A DNA stretch of 64,000 bases from Catenaria anguillulae PL171. Its lineage: Eukaryota; Blastocladiomycota; Blastocladiomycetes; Blastocladiales; Catenariaceae. A program made the translations under genes and the position numbers. A model generated the notes under the pieces. That model saw only the letters and a list, made by a program, of their open reading frames with translations, was not told the origin of the DNA and searched no databases. The stretch's first letter is position 1. Every line of letters starts with the position of its first letter. Below, in pieces: positions 1-12,081 of this stretch. Where the stretch lies: positions 868,001 to 932,000 of the forward strand of contig MCFL01000002.1 in the NCBI GenBank assembly GCA_002102555.1, given 5' to 3'.

Positions 1-118
1 TGAGAAAGAGTGGCAAGTTGATTACAGAACCAATGCCCTGATCGGAATCGACAGCTTTTCACTACATGTTCTGTCTTCGTTTTGACGTGACGCTAACGAG
101 TGCATACATGAAGCATGC

Positions 119-2780
119 ATGCCCACACGAATGACATGCCGCATTCAGCCGTGGCCATTTGCCATTCATGCACGTTTTCGACTCAATTTTGCATTCATCA
201 TGAGATCCTCGTCTGGTTCCCCGCCGCGCTCATCCTTTGCGTCGCTCATTCAAGCCACTACTGGCAGTGCCGGCAATGATGTGCCCAGCTGCTGCACCAC
301 AGAGCCCATCATGGCCATGGACATGACTTTGAGTGACAATAGCCGCACAAGTGTCCTCCACCACCTACAATCGAACGACATCGAGTCCGAGCACTTGTCT
401 GCTCGGCCAGACACCATGAGGGCTCATGGCCAAGATGTCTCACTCGCGTACCGCGACCCGAATATCGGAATGTCTCAGTTTGATTTCGATCCGACATCAG
501 TCTCACCCGCCAAGGGAAACATGCCCGGCCCGTCACCGGTTCATTATGACCCACTGGCACCCCTCCAACAAGCCGCTTCAGTTCCAGTGGACCGCGTCAT
601 TCCGCCGACTTTGCCATCGTTGATCGCATTCCCCGCATCACTGTTCCAATTCCATCTCGACGACCATTCTTCTGCGCTAGTCTCCATGTCTGCCATCCCT
701 CGGCCGGTTGCATTGTCTGTGTCCGACTTGGACACGTTGGCATCACAGCATCACCGTCCGTTCCCACCCGCAACTGTTACCAGTACGCATCATGGGTTGC
801 CGGGTCTTGGTTCCACTTCCGCATCCGCTGAACCTCTCAATGTCGCCTACCATGCTGCTTCTCCAATGCATCCGCACGTTCCCACACCCCACGGTGGCTC
901 CGTCAATCGACCCGCTCCCCCACCTGTCATTGTTCCATCGCATCCAACGCCGCAAACTCTAAGCCTCAGTCCCGAAAATGATACTGCCACCGCACCACAA
1001 TCGCAAACGGAAACGCCCCTTCGCTCAGGCCGCAATGCAAAGGGCAACCGCATGCGCCAGCGGTCCGGCCGCGTTCAACGGCAGTTCCTCGAAGCCATTT
1101 ACGCCAAGGTCAAGAGTCCCGATGAGCACTCACGTGCGCTGATTGCACAAGCGTTGGGGTGGCCAGAGAGGAGAGTACGTGTCTGGTACCAGAATCACCG
1201 GCAAAATGTACGTTGTCGCTCGTCCTTTAAGCTTGATTTGGGTTGTTTGGAATGTGGCTCAAACTGGGTTTTTCCATGTGCAGGACTCTGCACGTGCAAA
1301 GAGCGGTACACACGACATGAATTCACCCATGTCGTCATCCCAGCCGGCGGCGGTAAGTGTGGATGCAACCGAGGTGATCATGCAGGCGACAGAAGAGTTT
1401 CGGCATCTCTTGGCGCAAGAAGCGCAACACCAGCGCGGGTCGGCAACAGCAGCGGCGAATGATCCATCGCAAGACGAGCCGTCTCAGCCGCGGGCTCATG
1501 CAGCCACGACGGCGCCTCAGTCTCGGCCAAGGACCAGCTCCGCACCAACAGTCAACATGACCGCGCAAGATTTGGGGATCGATCATGAAGAGACGGGAGG
1601 TTCCAACAAGCGGCGCCGAACCAACACTTTTGGTGAATCTGCTGCGACTGCAAGGACTTCTGGTCCTCGCGTGCATGCGGTACAAGTAGCAAGCGCTCTA
1701 ATGCCCGCCACCCGTGACCGAAACCAACTTCCTCGTCGCATTGCGTCTCCAATTCAAGTGGGCAACGAGGCCGACTTGTCCATCCCAATTGACATGTTGG
1801 TGCAGAGAAATGTCCAACTGTATCCACAGATCACACCAGTCACTGTCCGTCCAACTGCGGCCGCAAAACAGCCGCGATTGACTTCCAATGTCTCAATTCA
1901 TCCACGAACCAACGCGGCACTTGTTGACAATCCGTCGACACCCTCCAATCGCTCGGCCAACCCATTTGTGGAAGCGGCTCCCTGGACTGCACCGTCACTT
2001 GCGTATTCGTACCCATTGCCACTCCCTATTCCAATAACCCCACCCCCACCCCCGACCGCGCCACAATTGAACCATCAGCAGCAGCAACAGACACATCCGA
2101 ACCCATCCATGCCCACCTCGTACTTTATCCCAATCGGTCGCGTTTCAATGCACCGACTCATCGCCTCACATACTCCAATGACTCCACCTCCGTACCCACC
2201 CACAAACTACTCGATTCCGGCGGGCAACTCATCCATGACCCAACCAGCTGGCAGTTTGTCAACGGCGGCGCAGGTTCTGCCGTCCGGATTCACATCGCTT
2301 GGCAGGCACAAGGTCATGATGCAAGCAGGCCCTGCGAGTCTGACGACACCGGCGACGACGGCGATGGCAGTGGCCGGGGATGAGATACGTGCGAAACCTA
2401 CGCGAGTGGCAAACGCTCAACCGTGCGAGCCGCAGCGTTGGGCGTTGGCAGACGCGCTCGGCGTCGGCGTCTCGGGGGCGCCAGTATTGAGCATGGGAGA
2501 GCACCACCCATTTGTTGGAGCGCAAACGCCAGAGCCGGACGGCGATTTATCTCTGCGGCCGCTTTCGGTGGCGGCTCGGGAATCAGACTCGAACTGCATG
2601 GGTCTGGGTGCAGCATTGGTACACGAGCAAACGACCGGCGAGGTGAGTGACGGAGGTAGATTGAATGCGTGTGGCTTTGGTTCAACGCTGGCAGAGGCTA
2701 TTGGAGTCAGGCCGGGTTTGCCGCAGACAAAAGCCGAAACCAAGCATGCATCGAGCGCTATGGCTTTCGAGTGTGACTGA
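119..2780 (+). CDS. Homeodomain transcription factor, two exons
   Basis: Exon 1 is 119-1207 and exon 2 is 1284-2780; the 76-bp intron (GTACGT...CAG, phase 0) restores one open frame of about 861 residues. A homeodomain lies at about residues 305-363, directly before the intron. Its recognition helix reads RVRVWYQNHRQN, so Trp48, Asn51 and Arg53, which contact DNA or pack the core in this family, are kept, while Phe49 is Tyr and position 52 is His. The rest is low complexity: Pro/Ser/Thr-rich on both sides, with a basic RRRT patch and Pro and Gln runs in exon 2. The likely role is a nuclear sequence-specific regulator; targets cannot be read. The start is uncertain because an in-frame ATG at 200 is also possible. 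No neighbour shares its frame or suggests its pathway. Confidence 0.8.
1208..1283 (+). other. Intron of the homeodomain gene
   Basis: The donor GTACGT at 1208 and acceptor CAG ending at 1283 join two long open frames in phase 0. The junction falls immediately after the WYQNHRQN helix, the exact C-terminal edge of the homeodomain. Confidence 0.8.
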
Positions 2781-3367
2781 AGGTGAACATTTCTTGTCTG
2801 ATCAGGTGGTGCATGAGAACGTAAGAAGTACATCCCGTATCCCCCCTTGGTTGTCAAGCTATCACTCGCTGAGTAGGTCATCTTGGTAGGACAAACAACG
2901 TTGGTGTGACAATGAGCAGCAAACGCTATTGAGCAGCAAGAGCTCAAACTGTTTGCGGTTTTCGGCTTAAACCCGCCCGCGTTTTCCCCTCATTCGAATC
3001 GGCAACGGTGCCCACGAAGAAATCCGAGCATGGGAAATTTGATGACGTTTTGGTATGCGATTTTTCGATCAAGTTCCAGTCTGCCTGCGCTGACTTGGGA
3101 AGTCAACGGAACGCCTGCGATTGCAATCTTCCACCAATACAAAAGCAAGTTGATTCCCACGGCTCCTTCGCTAATTTCTACCACAGCGGCAGATCGCTCA
3201 AATTACTTCCGTGAATCGTTGCCCAAAAAGCCTACAGTCCTTGTCAGCTGAACGTAACCCAACGCAATCGCAATAGCAGTGCAGTCAGGTACGACTTCGG
3301 GTTGACGGCCCTTTGACCACATCGTTGTGTCACTAAATCACATCAGCCTAACATCCACACAGAGGTC
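2781..3367. other. Intergenic region before the class C GPCR gene
   Basis: I see no convincing gene here. Two small overlapping ORFs at about 3008-3251 have no recognisable motif and look like chance frames. The segment should hold the 3' end of the homeodomain gene and the promoter of the GPCR gene. Confidence 0.5.
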
Positions 3368-6300
3368 ATGGTCACGAGCACCACATTGCGCCTTGACTCG
3401 AGGCCGCTCATTCCATCCAATACGATGATCTCATCTCTCCATCACCGTTTCCGCATCGTGTTTGTCGTCCTTGCGGCAGCCGCGGCTCTGCTCGTGTTCA
3501 ACGGTCACGTTGCCCAAGCACAAGCCGTCCGCCGGGTCCCGTCATGTATCGACCCCGAAGTAGCCAAAACATTCGGGTGGGTGGGCCAGCAGCCAGCAGA
3601 TTCAAGCATTGCCATTCTCCAGGATCCGCCTGCCAATGTCAACATTGAATACAACGCCTGGGCAAGTGCCAACTTGACGGGATACGTCTCGACCATGATT
3701 CTGAGGCAGGTCATGGGCGTCAGTATGTGGAAGGATTCCGTTAGTTCGTTCATGCGTCCCTTGCTCTGCGTGCTGATTCGCTTGAACTGTTGTCAGACGC
3801 AACTTTGGTCGAGTACTCGAGCTCAAGGAACCTGTATCCGCGCGCCGCGACCGGCGTTTCCCACGTCAATGTGGAGGTCCGTTTATCCTTCTGCAACGGC
3901 ACTGTCAGTCAATCACATGTATTCATACTGATCCTGTACTCGTACGTTGGGTTACATGGCCGCATGTACGTAGGTTTGGCCCAACAACAAGGTAGCGCTT
4001 TACAACCAATTTGTGCGCCAAGCTCAAACCGTTGAAGATCGTACGTGAATTCCACAACAGTTATTGGCCATTCTTCCATAAAACCGAACTGTGTCTTTTG
4101 TATCCCAGTCGGACTGCTCGGGTATATCGCTAAAATCTCGTGGTTCATCAACACCGCGGTCGCCGACAACAACCCAAACATCATTTTTGATTCCTGGCGG
4201 GCGTTCCAGCAGCCAAGCGTGCTCAACTTTCTGCCAACTGTTGGCACGACGGCGCCCGGCAACCGATCCGACGGCACTTTTCTCTGCACGCCAAGCCGCT
4301 TTGCGTTCTGCGGAACCGATGGCATGTTTACGCCGCCGCAATGCCAGGGAAACCTGCGCTCTGGATGCAGGGAGTTCTGGCACAGCGATCCTTCCTATAG
4401 CACGGGCGAAAACGAGCAGCGTATTATTTCGTTGGGTCTCAAGTTGGTCATCGTATATGTTGGGTTGGACCGGTTTGACCAGCTTGTCGCCACATGCGCG
4501 TCGCAGAACTCTTATGCGTGCATCTTTTACTGGTGCGTCCTCGACCGCAGACCTGCCCCTTCTTTTGTTACGAGTAGCCTGATAGCCATTTGTCACACAG
4601 GTGGAAGCCCGAGATCCTTCCCTCGCGCTATCAGTTGACCGAAGTCAAGCTGCCGCCGTACACGGACACTGCCTATGCACGCTTCAACTCCTCCAATGTG
4701 GGTGGGCCTAATCAGTACTTGGGAAGCGACTTTACCATCGGTTCGTTCAACCTCCGTGCTTGATCGTTTCCCGGGCTAAAGTACACGTATATATACACAT
4801 GGTAGACTTGATCCACAAGGTCGGCTCGGCAGACATGCGCACATGGGCCCCCATGTCACCACCTTCTTCCGGCTCCTCAGCTTCCGCGAAAGTGACATGG
4901 TCGGCATGCTCAACGACTGGGATACTCGAGGCCGCAAGACGGACGAGACGGCGTGTCGTTGGTTGCAAGCAAACCCGTCCATTTGGCGTGGGTGGGTCCC
5001 AAGGCCGCCCGCAAACTACAGTGCGTTCCTTTTCGTGCTTATCGCTTCAGCTCGAAAAGAAAAACCCTCCATACTCATGTTGCTTGAGGCACCTTTCTGC
5101 AGTTCGGTACCTCGATAGCATGCAATCTGGCGAAGGCTTATCAATCGCTGTGATTATATTGTGCGCAATGTCGTTCCTCCTGGGCGTCGTCCTCATTGGT
5201 CTCCTGTTCAAATATCGCAAGAGCAAGGCCGTTCTGTCTCAGTCACCTGCATTCATGGCCATCATTGCCATTGGTGGGCTCGTCATCTCAGCCTCAATTG
5301 CACTCGAAATCATCCCGGCATCCGACGAAACGTGCCGCGCTCGGACTTGGTTACTCGCCCTCGGGTTGTGCCTCGTTCTGGCAAGTATTGCGACAAAGAC
5401 GTTTAGGCTTTACCAAATCTTTGGTCCGCATCATTATTTTTACCTGAATCTTGCACTTGCAAACTCACCCACACTGAACTCGAACTATTTCACTTATTGA
5501 CAGGAAACAAGCGCATGCGGCTCGTCAAGCTCGGCACAAAGAAACTCATGAGCTACATGGCCGTCTTTGTCCTCATTGACGTGATCTTGTTGGCCGTATG
5601 GACGGCCGTGAGCAACCCTGGCCGTGTCATTTCCTCGGTTTCGGCAACAACGTTTACTTACGTGTGCGGCGTGAACGGCAGCACAGGTCTTGATGCGCTC
5701 TCTATTGTCCTCATTGTGTACCATGGCGCGTTGCTTTTGGCTGCCGTCGTTCTCAGTTACAAGGTCAGGAATGTGTCGAGCGAGTACAATGAGTCAAAGT
5801 ACGTCTTATTGATGATCTGACTGCTTCTTGATGACGCGGATACTCAACATCCCCTTTTCTCGCACGCTGATGTAGATGGATTGGCATGGCTTCGTATCAA
5901 ATCCTGCTTGCGTGCATCATTGTGATTCCCGTGGTGTACCTCCCGATCAACTTTCGGGTACGTGGAGCCATTACTCTCTGCCGGATCACTGGTGGTTGAC
6001 ACTTGATATCGCACATGACAGGCTCAATTCATCATCAAGTGCATCATGATTCTTGCTTGCGTTTATGGCGTCTCTGGCCTACTTATTGCTCGCCCAGTCA
6101 TCGAGGCCATCTCCACATCGTCTGATGCCGCCGCTTCTGCAAGCCAAGCACCCATTGCCGGGTCTGGGCTTCGCTTCTCGTCCATGAAGGGGCAAGCAAG
6201 TCCAAACGCCTCGTCGTCAGTTATGCGTCATTCTTCCACAAACCGCGGAACAAAGGGTCAGGGAGGAGAAGACCAGGTTCGCAGCGGCTTTTCATTTACC

Positions 6301-6854
6301 CTCACATTCAATGCTGTGAAAGGAGAGCTCATGTACCGTCGTTGTGTCAATAGGGTGTCCTGTACGGCAACGGCTTTTCCGTCCGCCCAATGACGGGCCT
6401 GTTCAGGCGCTGGATCGAATTCAACTTTACACTGGCCATGGGTGCCCATCCGGGGCTCATGCTGTCCCCCGGTGACGACAAGAAGGTCAAGGGTGAGTCG
6501 TACAGTGCCCTCGTGTACGCGCAAGCCTTGGACACGGCCGACCGTGAACGCTTGCCTGGATGTTTCTTGCTTCGCCTGGAAGCCAATTCATACTTGGTTC
6601 AGACCAACGATGCCGCCGAAGCCGAGGCGTGGGTGAACGCAATCACCTCGGCGTTTGCGGCAGTCAATGCGACGCATTCGCGTGGCGGTGGAAGCAACTC
6701 GGGAAGTCAGCATAAGAGCACGGCGGCGGGGACGTCGACGGTCGGGGAGGTGGGGCGGCCAGTCATAATCAGTTGCCCGCAGCGTCCAAGTCAGGACGCA
6801 CCAACCAGGCTTAATAGAATGTCGCCGAGCCGCGATGGCGAGCTCAGGTCGTAA
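3368..6854 (+). CDS. Class C GPCR with OpuAC-like ectodomain and C-terminal PH domain
   Basis: Eleven exons can be traced: 3368-3722, 3797-3876, 3974-4040, 4109-4532, 4601-4740, 4820-5020, 5103-5423, 5504-5798, 5876-5957, 6022-6276 and 6354-6854. They sum to 2721 bp, exactly 907 codons. A signal peptide (VFVVLAAAAALLVF core) precedes an extracellular domain of about 370 residues that resembles OpuAC, the glycine-betaine/choline binding fold; it has the aromatic YWWKPE segment and the C-terminal WLQANPSIWRGWVP helix. Seven membrane helices follow at about residues 433-690. The third reads CRARTWLLALG...ATKTFRLYQIF, the class C hallmark, and its Cys can pair with TYVCGVNG in loop 2. The tail ends in a PH domain (about 741-860) with the conserved Trp in EAEAWVNAI. 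The expected role is a plasma-membrane receptor for a small quaternary amine or amino acid, signalling to G proteins. The exon 6 acceptor (4819) is the least certain junction. Confidence 0.85.
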
Positions 6855-7304
6855 AACACGAACAAGGAAGGTTGGGTTTGATGTTGCCAAGTGAGCCAAG
6901 TGACGAGTCGAGTTGGCACAGAATAAATATTTACATCCATATCAGTGGTCGTCTACATGCATCCGCTCGTTGAATCATTCCGTTGCCGCAAAATTTCGCG
7001 TTCGCGTGCCCACTTCGCATGTCGGTATAATACCACTGCATGAGTGAGTGCGAGGAAATTGGAGGTGTCACATAGGTTTATGGAAGGTACACACAAAAGA
7101 TTGAACATAAATCTGGCCGCATGACGAGCATCTGGCGACAAATGATGCTCGAGAAAGCAATTTGGCTGCGAGCCTCGAGCATGCATGTACATGACTCATT
7201 TCATCCTTTGCCAATCCCAGACCCTCGATCTTGGGACATTGTGAATACATTTTGGCAACGCAAGTGCTACGCCGCATTTCCCTCCGACTGATCGTTCCAG
7301 CCGG
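6855..7304. other. Convergent intergenic region
   Basis: This is the shared 3' side of the GPCR (+) and MAPKKK (-) genes. AATAAATATTTACAT at about 6921-6935 could be the GPCR polyadenylation region. No gene is visible. Confidence 0.45.
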
Positions 7305-10300
7305 TCACTTTTCTTCGTCTTCCTCGGCCAACTCGGGAATCGGCATGGCGTGCAACGTCGAAATGAGCCGATGCAACGGCGGCTTTGCCGGCGACACGTC
7401 CTTTGCCGCCTCCTCTGCGAGAAACGGGTGCGCGAGAAGTTCCGAGGCAGTCGGGCGGTTCCGTGGGTTGACTTGCAAGCATGACTTGAGGAAATCCAGC
7501 CCGTCTGGTGAGACCTTTAGGCTGTCGGGAATCGGTGGCGGGGAGAAGGCACTGCAATGGACGCAACAGGAGTGGTGAGTACTGGTTGCCACAAACACCG
7601 GGACACGAGAAAAAGAGAAAAACAGGTGCAAGAAGTAGGCATACCAGTGGTAGATGATGGCCCATTGGTTGTCGAGATGCGACCACGGGGCTGTTCGAAC
7701 GACATGAACTTAAGGTCAAATCCCGGCCAGAGGGGAAAAATGAACGAAAGAGAGAAGGAAAACATACGTCGACCCGTATACAGCTCGAGCAAAACACAAC
7801 CCAAGGACCAAATGTCTTGGGCACCAACGTGCCCACCGCTACTCGAGCCAACCACGGTTTCCTGTGTAACATGAAGTCATCAGTCCTGGGGCACAAACGA
7901 GAATCATTGAGTAAAGCCCGACCAACACGAACCGGCGCAAGGTAATTTGGAGTTCCAATCAGCGACATGGCCGATGCCGACTCGGCAACAGTGCGTTGGT
8001 TAGACAAGATCTTGGCCGCCCCAAAGTCCACGAGCTTGACATTACCTGCTGCGTCAAGCAAAATGTTCTGCAATGCAACGGGTCAGTGACAAGCGCCCCA
8101 ACCAGAGAACAGAACGAAACGGCACATACATCCGGCTTGACGTCCCGATGCACCACCTTGAGCGAATGCAAGTACTGCAACCCGAGGCAGATTTGATACA
8201 TCAACCGCTTGATCACCGGCTCCTCCAACCCGCCCTCGCTCACCAGGTTGCTCAACCGGCCACCGGCACAATACTCCATAAACAAAAACACCTTGTCTCG
8301 ATGTACTTCGATCCCAAAATACTGCACGACATTTGGATGAGCGAGTTTCTCCATAACGCGCATTTCATCCTGGACCATTCGCTTGAGCGATGCGAAATTG
8401 GTCGTATTGTGAATGCGAATCTCCTTGACGGCCATGAGCTCGCCCGTTGACAAGTTGATGCCCATGTACACGGACCCAAATGTGCCGCCGCCAAGAAACT
8501 TGCCGTGCTGCCACCGGATCGACACGCTCGATTGCGAGCTCGACAGGCTGGCCAGCGACTGCTCGCTTGTTGACCGGTCCAGGACACGGCCAATCAGCCG
8601 GTTGGCACGCATGGATTCGGTACGGCGCGCTTCCAAGGCAATCATCTTGGCTTGGGTACCGGCAAAGAAACGCGCCGCGCTCGGGACTGAGCTGGTCGTA
8701 TCGGCCCAAGTGAGTTGCGGCGAAAAGGATTCAAAGTGGGAAATGAGGAGCGCCATGCAATGGCCAACGGCAACACGCATCGAGTGAAACTCAGAGTCGG
8801 TCAGGAGGTGCAGGACGCGAGGATCCACCTTGCCGCCGCGGTACGTGTACATGGCTGAGCGGCTGCGGTCTGGTGGGGCTTCGGAATAAATACCATGATC
8901 CGGTTGCGAGCTGACGGGAATCGAAAAGCCAGACGAAAACAAGTTGCATCCGCGGCACAGGTTGAGTGTAAACTCAAGGGCAAGCAGAGCCCAGCGAAAC
9001 GTCTTGCGGTTGGGTTGGCCTTGCTGGTGTTGTGCATACGCAGCACAGGTAAACTTGATCCAGTCGACCGTAAACTGTTGTACAAGTGTGCCGATGTGTG
9101 ACGACGTGTGAGATTTGAACGTGCCTCATTTGGGGGAAGACAGAGCAGATGCAGCGCACCATGAGCAAGCGATGCAACAACCGCCGAGGATTATGCACCA
9201 TCCGGCTAAACCGCAAAGCAAAGTCGGACGCAAACATGTAGAGCGATTCCATGGCCGAATCGTCGTGCTTTTCCTTGACCAGCGCCACCCCATTGAGCAG
9301 CGAGAATGCATACCTGGCAATGTTGGCCTCCAATTCAGACATGGCCACATGTAGCTTGCGCGTCAGTGCCAACCCGCGTCCATGCAGTGTCGGTGGGACC
9401 AAGTCCTGAAACTCCTCGCATGCTGCCGGAACGGCATCGGCCGAGTTGGCCACCAACAAGATCGGTGCCAGCATTTCCGACGGCAGCATTGACGACGCGA
9501 CCCGATCAAACGTCTTGGTCCTTGAACGCCGCTCGCTGTCCTCTTGTTGCTGCGCGGGCTGCTGCTCCTGCTCCCGGTGCTGTTGCGAATCGCCCGCAGC
9601 ATCCACGACAATCCTTGGGCTAATCAGCGGCGAGCACATGAACAAGGATGGCGCTGTTGGAAAGTGTACCATGATAACCGAATGTGTCGTGCTCAGCGCC
9701 TGCCGATTGCACGGCACTGCGCACAAAAAATCGAGCACATTGACTGCTGGGTTGCGCGAAAAGAAGTACACCTGATGCTCCGTGTGCCCAACCAGACGGA
9801 ATCCAGTGTCAAACAAACGCTGAATGAATGCGACCATGCGCGCATGCGGGATGGGATCATGCACGGGTGCTGTGCCCGCGGCAATCGCCTCTGCGTCGAG
9901 CTCGTGGGGCGACGACGGTTGACATTGCGGCTGCAGCTGAGCGTCGAACTGATACCTGTGCGGGAGGTGCTGCTGCTCGAGAGCGTGTGACTCGGCGGTC
10001 CAGGGCCCAAGCACGTCGGTTTCATCTGGGACCTCCCATTTGGGTGACATTGGCCTGACCAAGACGAGCGGTACCGCGCGCAGGACGTGGGCGGAAATGT
10101 CGCGAAAGAACATTTTGGCATGGCGGCTGCGCATCTTGAGCGTGTCGAGGCACTGATTGAGCTTGACGGCGCCCTTGATCACCTCCATGTACAGGTCGCG
10201 GAGCTGCTGGAACCGATGCACAACAAGCGAGCTGAACGAGTCGACCATAAATGCGTCGAGGCCGGGAATCGGGTCGCCCGTCAACAACAAGCTGCCGCAA

Positions 10301-12081
10301 AACTGCCACTCGGCGTCCAAGATCTCATATTCCTTGATGCGGTTGGGTTCCATGCATAGGATCATTTCCAACAGCCGGAAATACAAGTGCACCGAGCGAA
10401 ACAAGTCGACGTCCATGTCGGGCATGCGCGATCCTTCCGTATGCGGCGCCCAGCCGGGCTGCGGGGCGAAAAAGTCGAGAAACTCTTGGCGCACTTTGCT
10501 CGCCACCACCATGGTAGCCTTGAAATCCGACAAGAGCTGCTCGAGCGTTGGCAGCGTCACGTCGCAAATCTTGTCGGCATACGCGAGTCGAATGCGCTGG
10601 AGCTCGTTGACAACACGCACGGGCAATTGCCCATGTCGGTAATCACGTCGGTCGGAATGGGCAAGCGAAACCGATTAAAGCGGTCCGCGTGGTCAATGAC
10701 GGTGGCCTTGAGTCGGCGCAAGTAGTTGGGCAGTTGATGGACAAACCGGCGCTCGAGGGGCATTTGCAGCTCGTGGCCGCGTAGAAGCGACTCGAGAATC
10801 TTGCTTGGATTGGCGCTGTCGTGTATCTCGGACGTGTCACTATTGGGGCACGTGCAGCTGCTGCTGCCACCTTCACCACCGCTGTTGACCCTTGTGCTTG
10901 TGCCTCCGTCTCCGCTATGAAAGTCGACAATTCGGATGGTACCCGGTCGGGATTTGGGCGGGCTCCAACCCGTGTTGCTTGTCTCAGTCGATTGAGCCCC
11001 TCCTTGGCGGCGTCCTTGCTCTTCAAACTGTTACTCCCACTGCCCTCGCTCCGGCTGACGTCGACAAACGCCAACCCGCTCCACTGCTTGAACACATTGG
11101 TGGTGATTTCGAGCTCGGTCACCATATTCAACCACGTCTGCATGATATCGACCTTGGCCTGGCACTCTGGCATACCCAGCCTCGGATGATCCACACGCAT
11201 GGCCTTTCCGTTGGATACAAGTCGCGGGCCTGGTCAATGCGGTCCAAGCACGCCGATACTTGGGACCGGATCGAGTGCAAGGGCTGGGTCGGGTCGGCCG
11301 CAAAGTCGAGCACATCGTCAATGATGCGGTCGACGTTGAGCCGTTTCGCGTCGACAATGCGGCGCTCTTCGTCCACAGAGTGGCCATGTGAGACGGCACG
11401 CAGGGCGAGCCATAGGGCGTATTTTTTGTCGGGCTCGGTCCAGCTTGACGTTGAAAAGAGGCTGTAGTTAATTAAACGGTCAGCGAAGAAGGTTTTCATC
11501 AGTACTGTACCACATGACAAGTGGTGGCAGGAGATGAGACATACCGTTGCGTTTCACGGCGCAAGATATCGCCCGTCAGCACCGACTGTAGCATGATGAG
11601 CCAATCGCGACGGAGTTGCGTCGAGTCATGCCCTTGCACACCGGCACGATGTGTGTACGGTCGCGCGGTTGGCTCATGGGCAGCGGCGGATCTCGCGCCA
11701 GACGTGGCAGGGGCTTGGCTCGGCTGGCGTTGCTGGCGCTGCCGACTTTTCGGTGCTGTTGGGGTCGGTGACGGCGGTGGTTGCCTTTGCTCGAGTTGAG
11801 TGGTCGTCGGGGTCGCAGGCGTGTGGTAGTGTGCGGCTGCAGTGTCGTGCGAGCGAGCGGCAGCAGCGACACGGTCAGGCTGGCCGTGAGACTGCTCGTG
11901 GGACTGGGGACTGGGACTGCGACTGGGACTCATTGGACGGGGTGGCAGGCGTGGCAAGTGGATTGACGTGAAGGGAGCGAGGCTTGCCTGCAACAGGCGG
12001 AGTCGCGGGCGGGTCGGTGTGAGTGCGAGCCGCAGACGAGTGGGAGACGAGTGGTGATGCTGGCGGCGATGACGACTGCAT
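7305..12081 (-). CDS. SSK2: Ssk2/MEKK4-type MAP kinase kinase kinase
   Basis: The catalytic domain is clear: glycine loop GGGTFGSVYMG, Lys in MAVKEI, HRDVKPDN, DFGAAK, the activation-segment end GTPNYLAP and WSHLDNQWAII. The best match is the MAPKKK that activates the stress MAPKK of the HOG/p38 pathway. The long N-terminal region carries the family's own conserved stretch, ending FTVDWIKFTCAAYAQ and ALLALEFTLN. Exons from the 3' end are 7305-7551, 7645-7690, 7768-7861, 7933-8067, 8130-9074, 9121-11461 and one ending at 11545 (intron 11462-11544). The large exon has three frame breaks near 10640, 10880-11040 and 11221, each equivalent to one missing base; the first is in GGG. The start is unsure: an ATG at 12081 opens a plausible Ser/Pro-rich N-terminus, but in a different frame from RRDWLIMLQSVL. 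The orthology call rests on the kinase plus N-terminal match. Confidence 0.85.

Noticed and set aside
4024-4596. 190-residue antisense frame inside the GPCR ectodomain
   Set aside because: It crosses two introns of the sense gene and shows no motif, whereas the sense exons join into a known fold.
10640-11221. Programmed -1 ribosomal frameshifting in the MAPKKK
   Set aside because: The same polarity recurs in many unrelated genes and several breaks lie in G or C runs. I saw no slippery heptamer plus stem pattern. Lost bases in the assembly explain it more simply.
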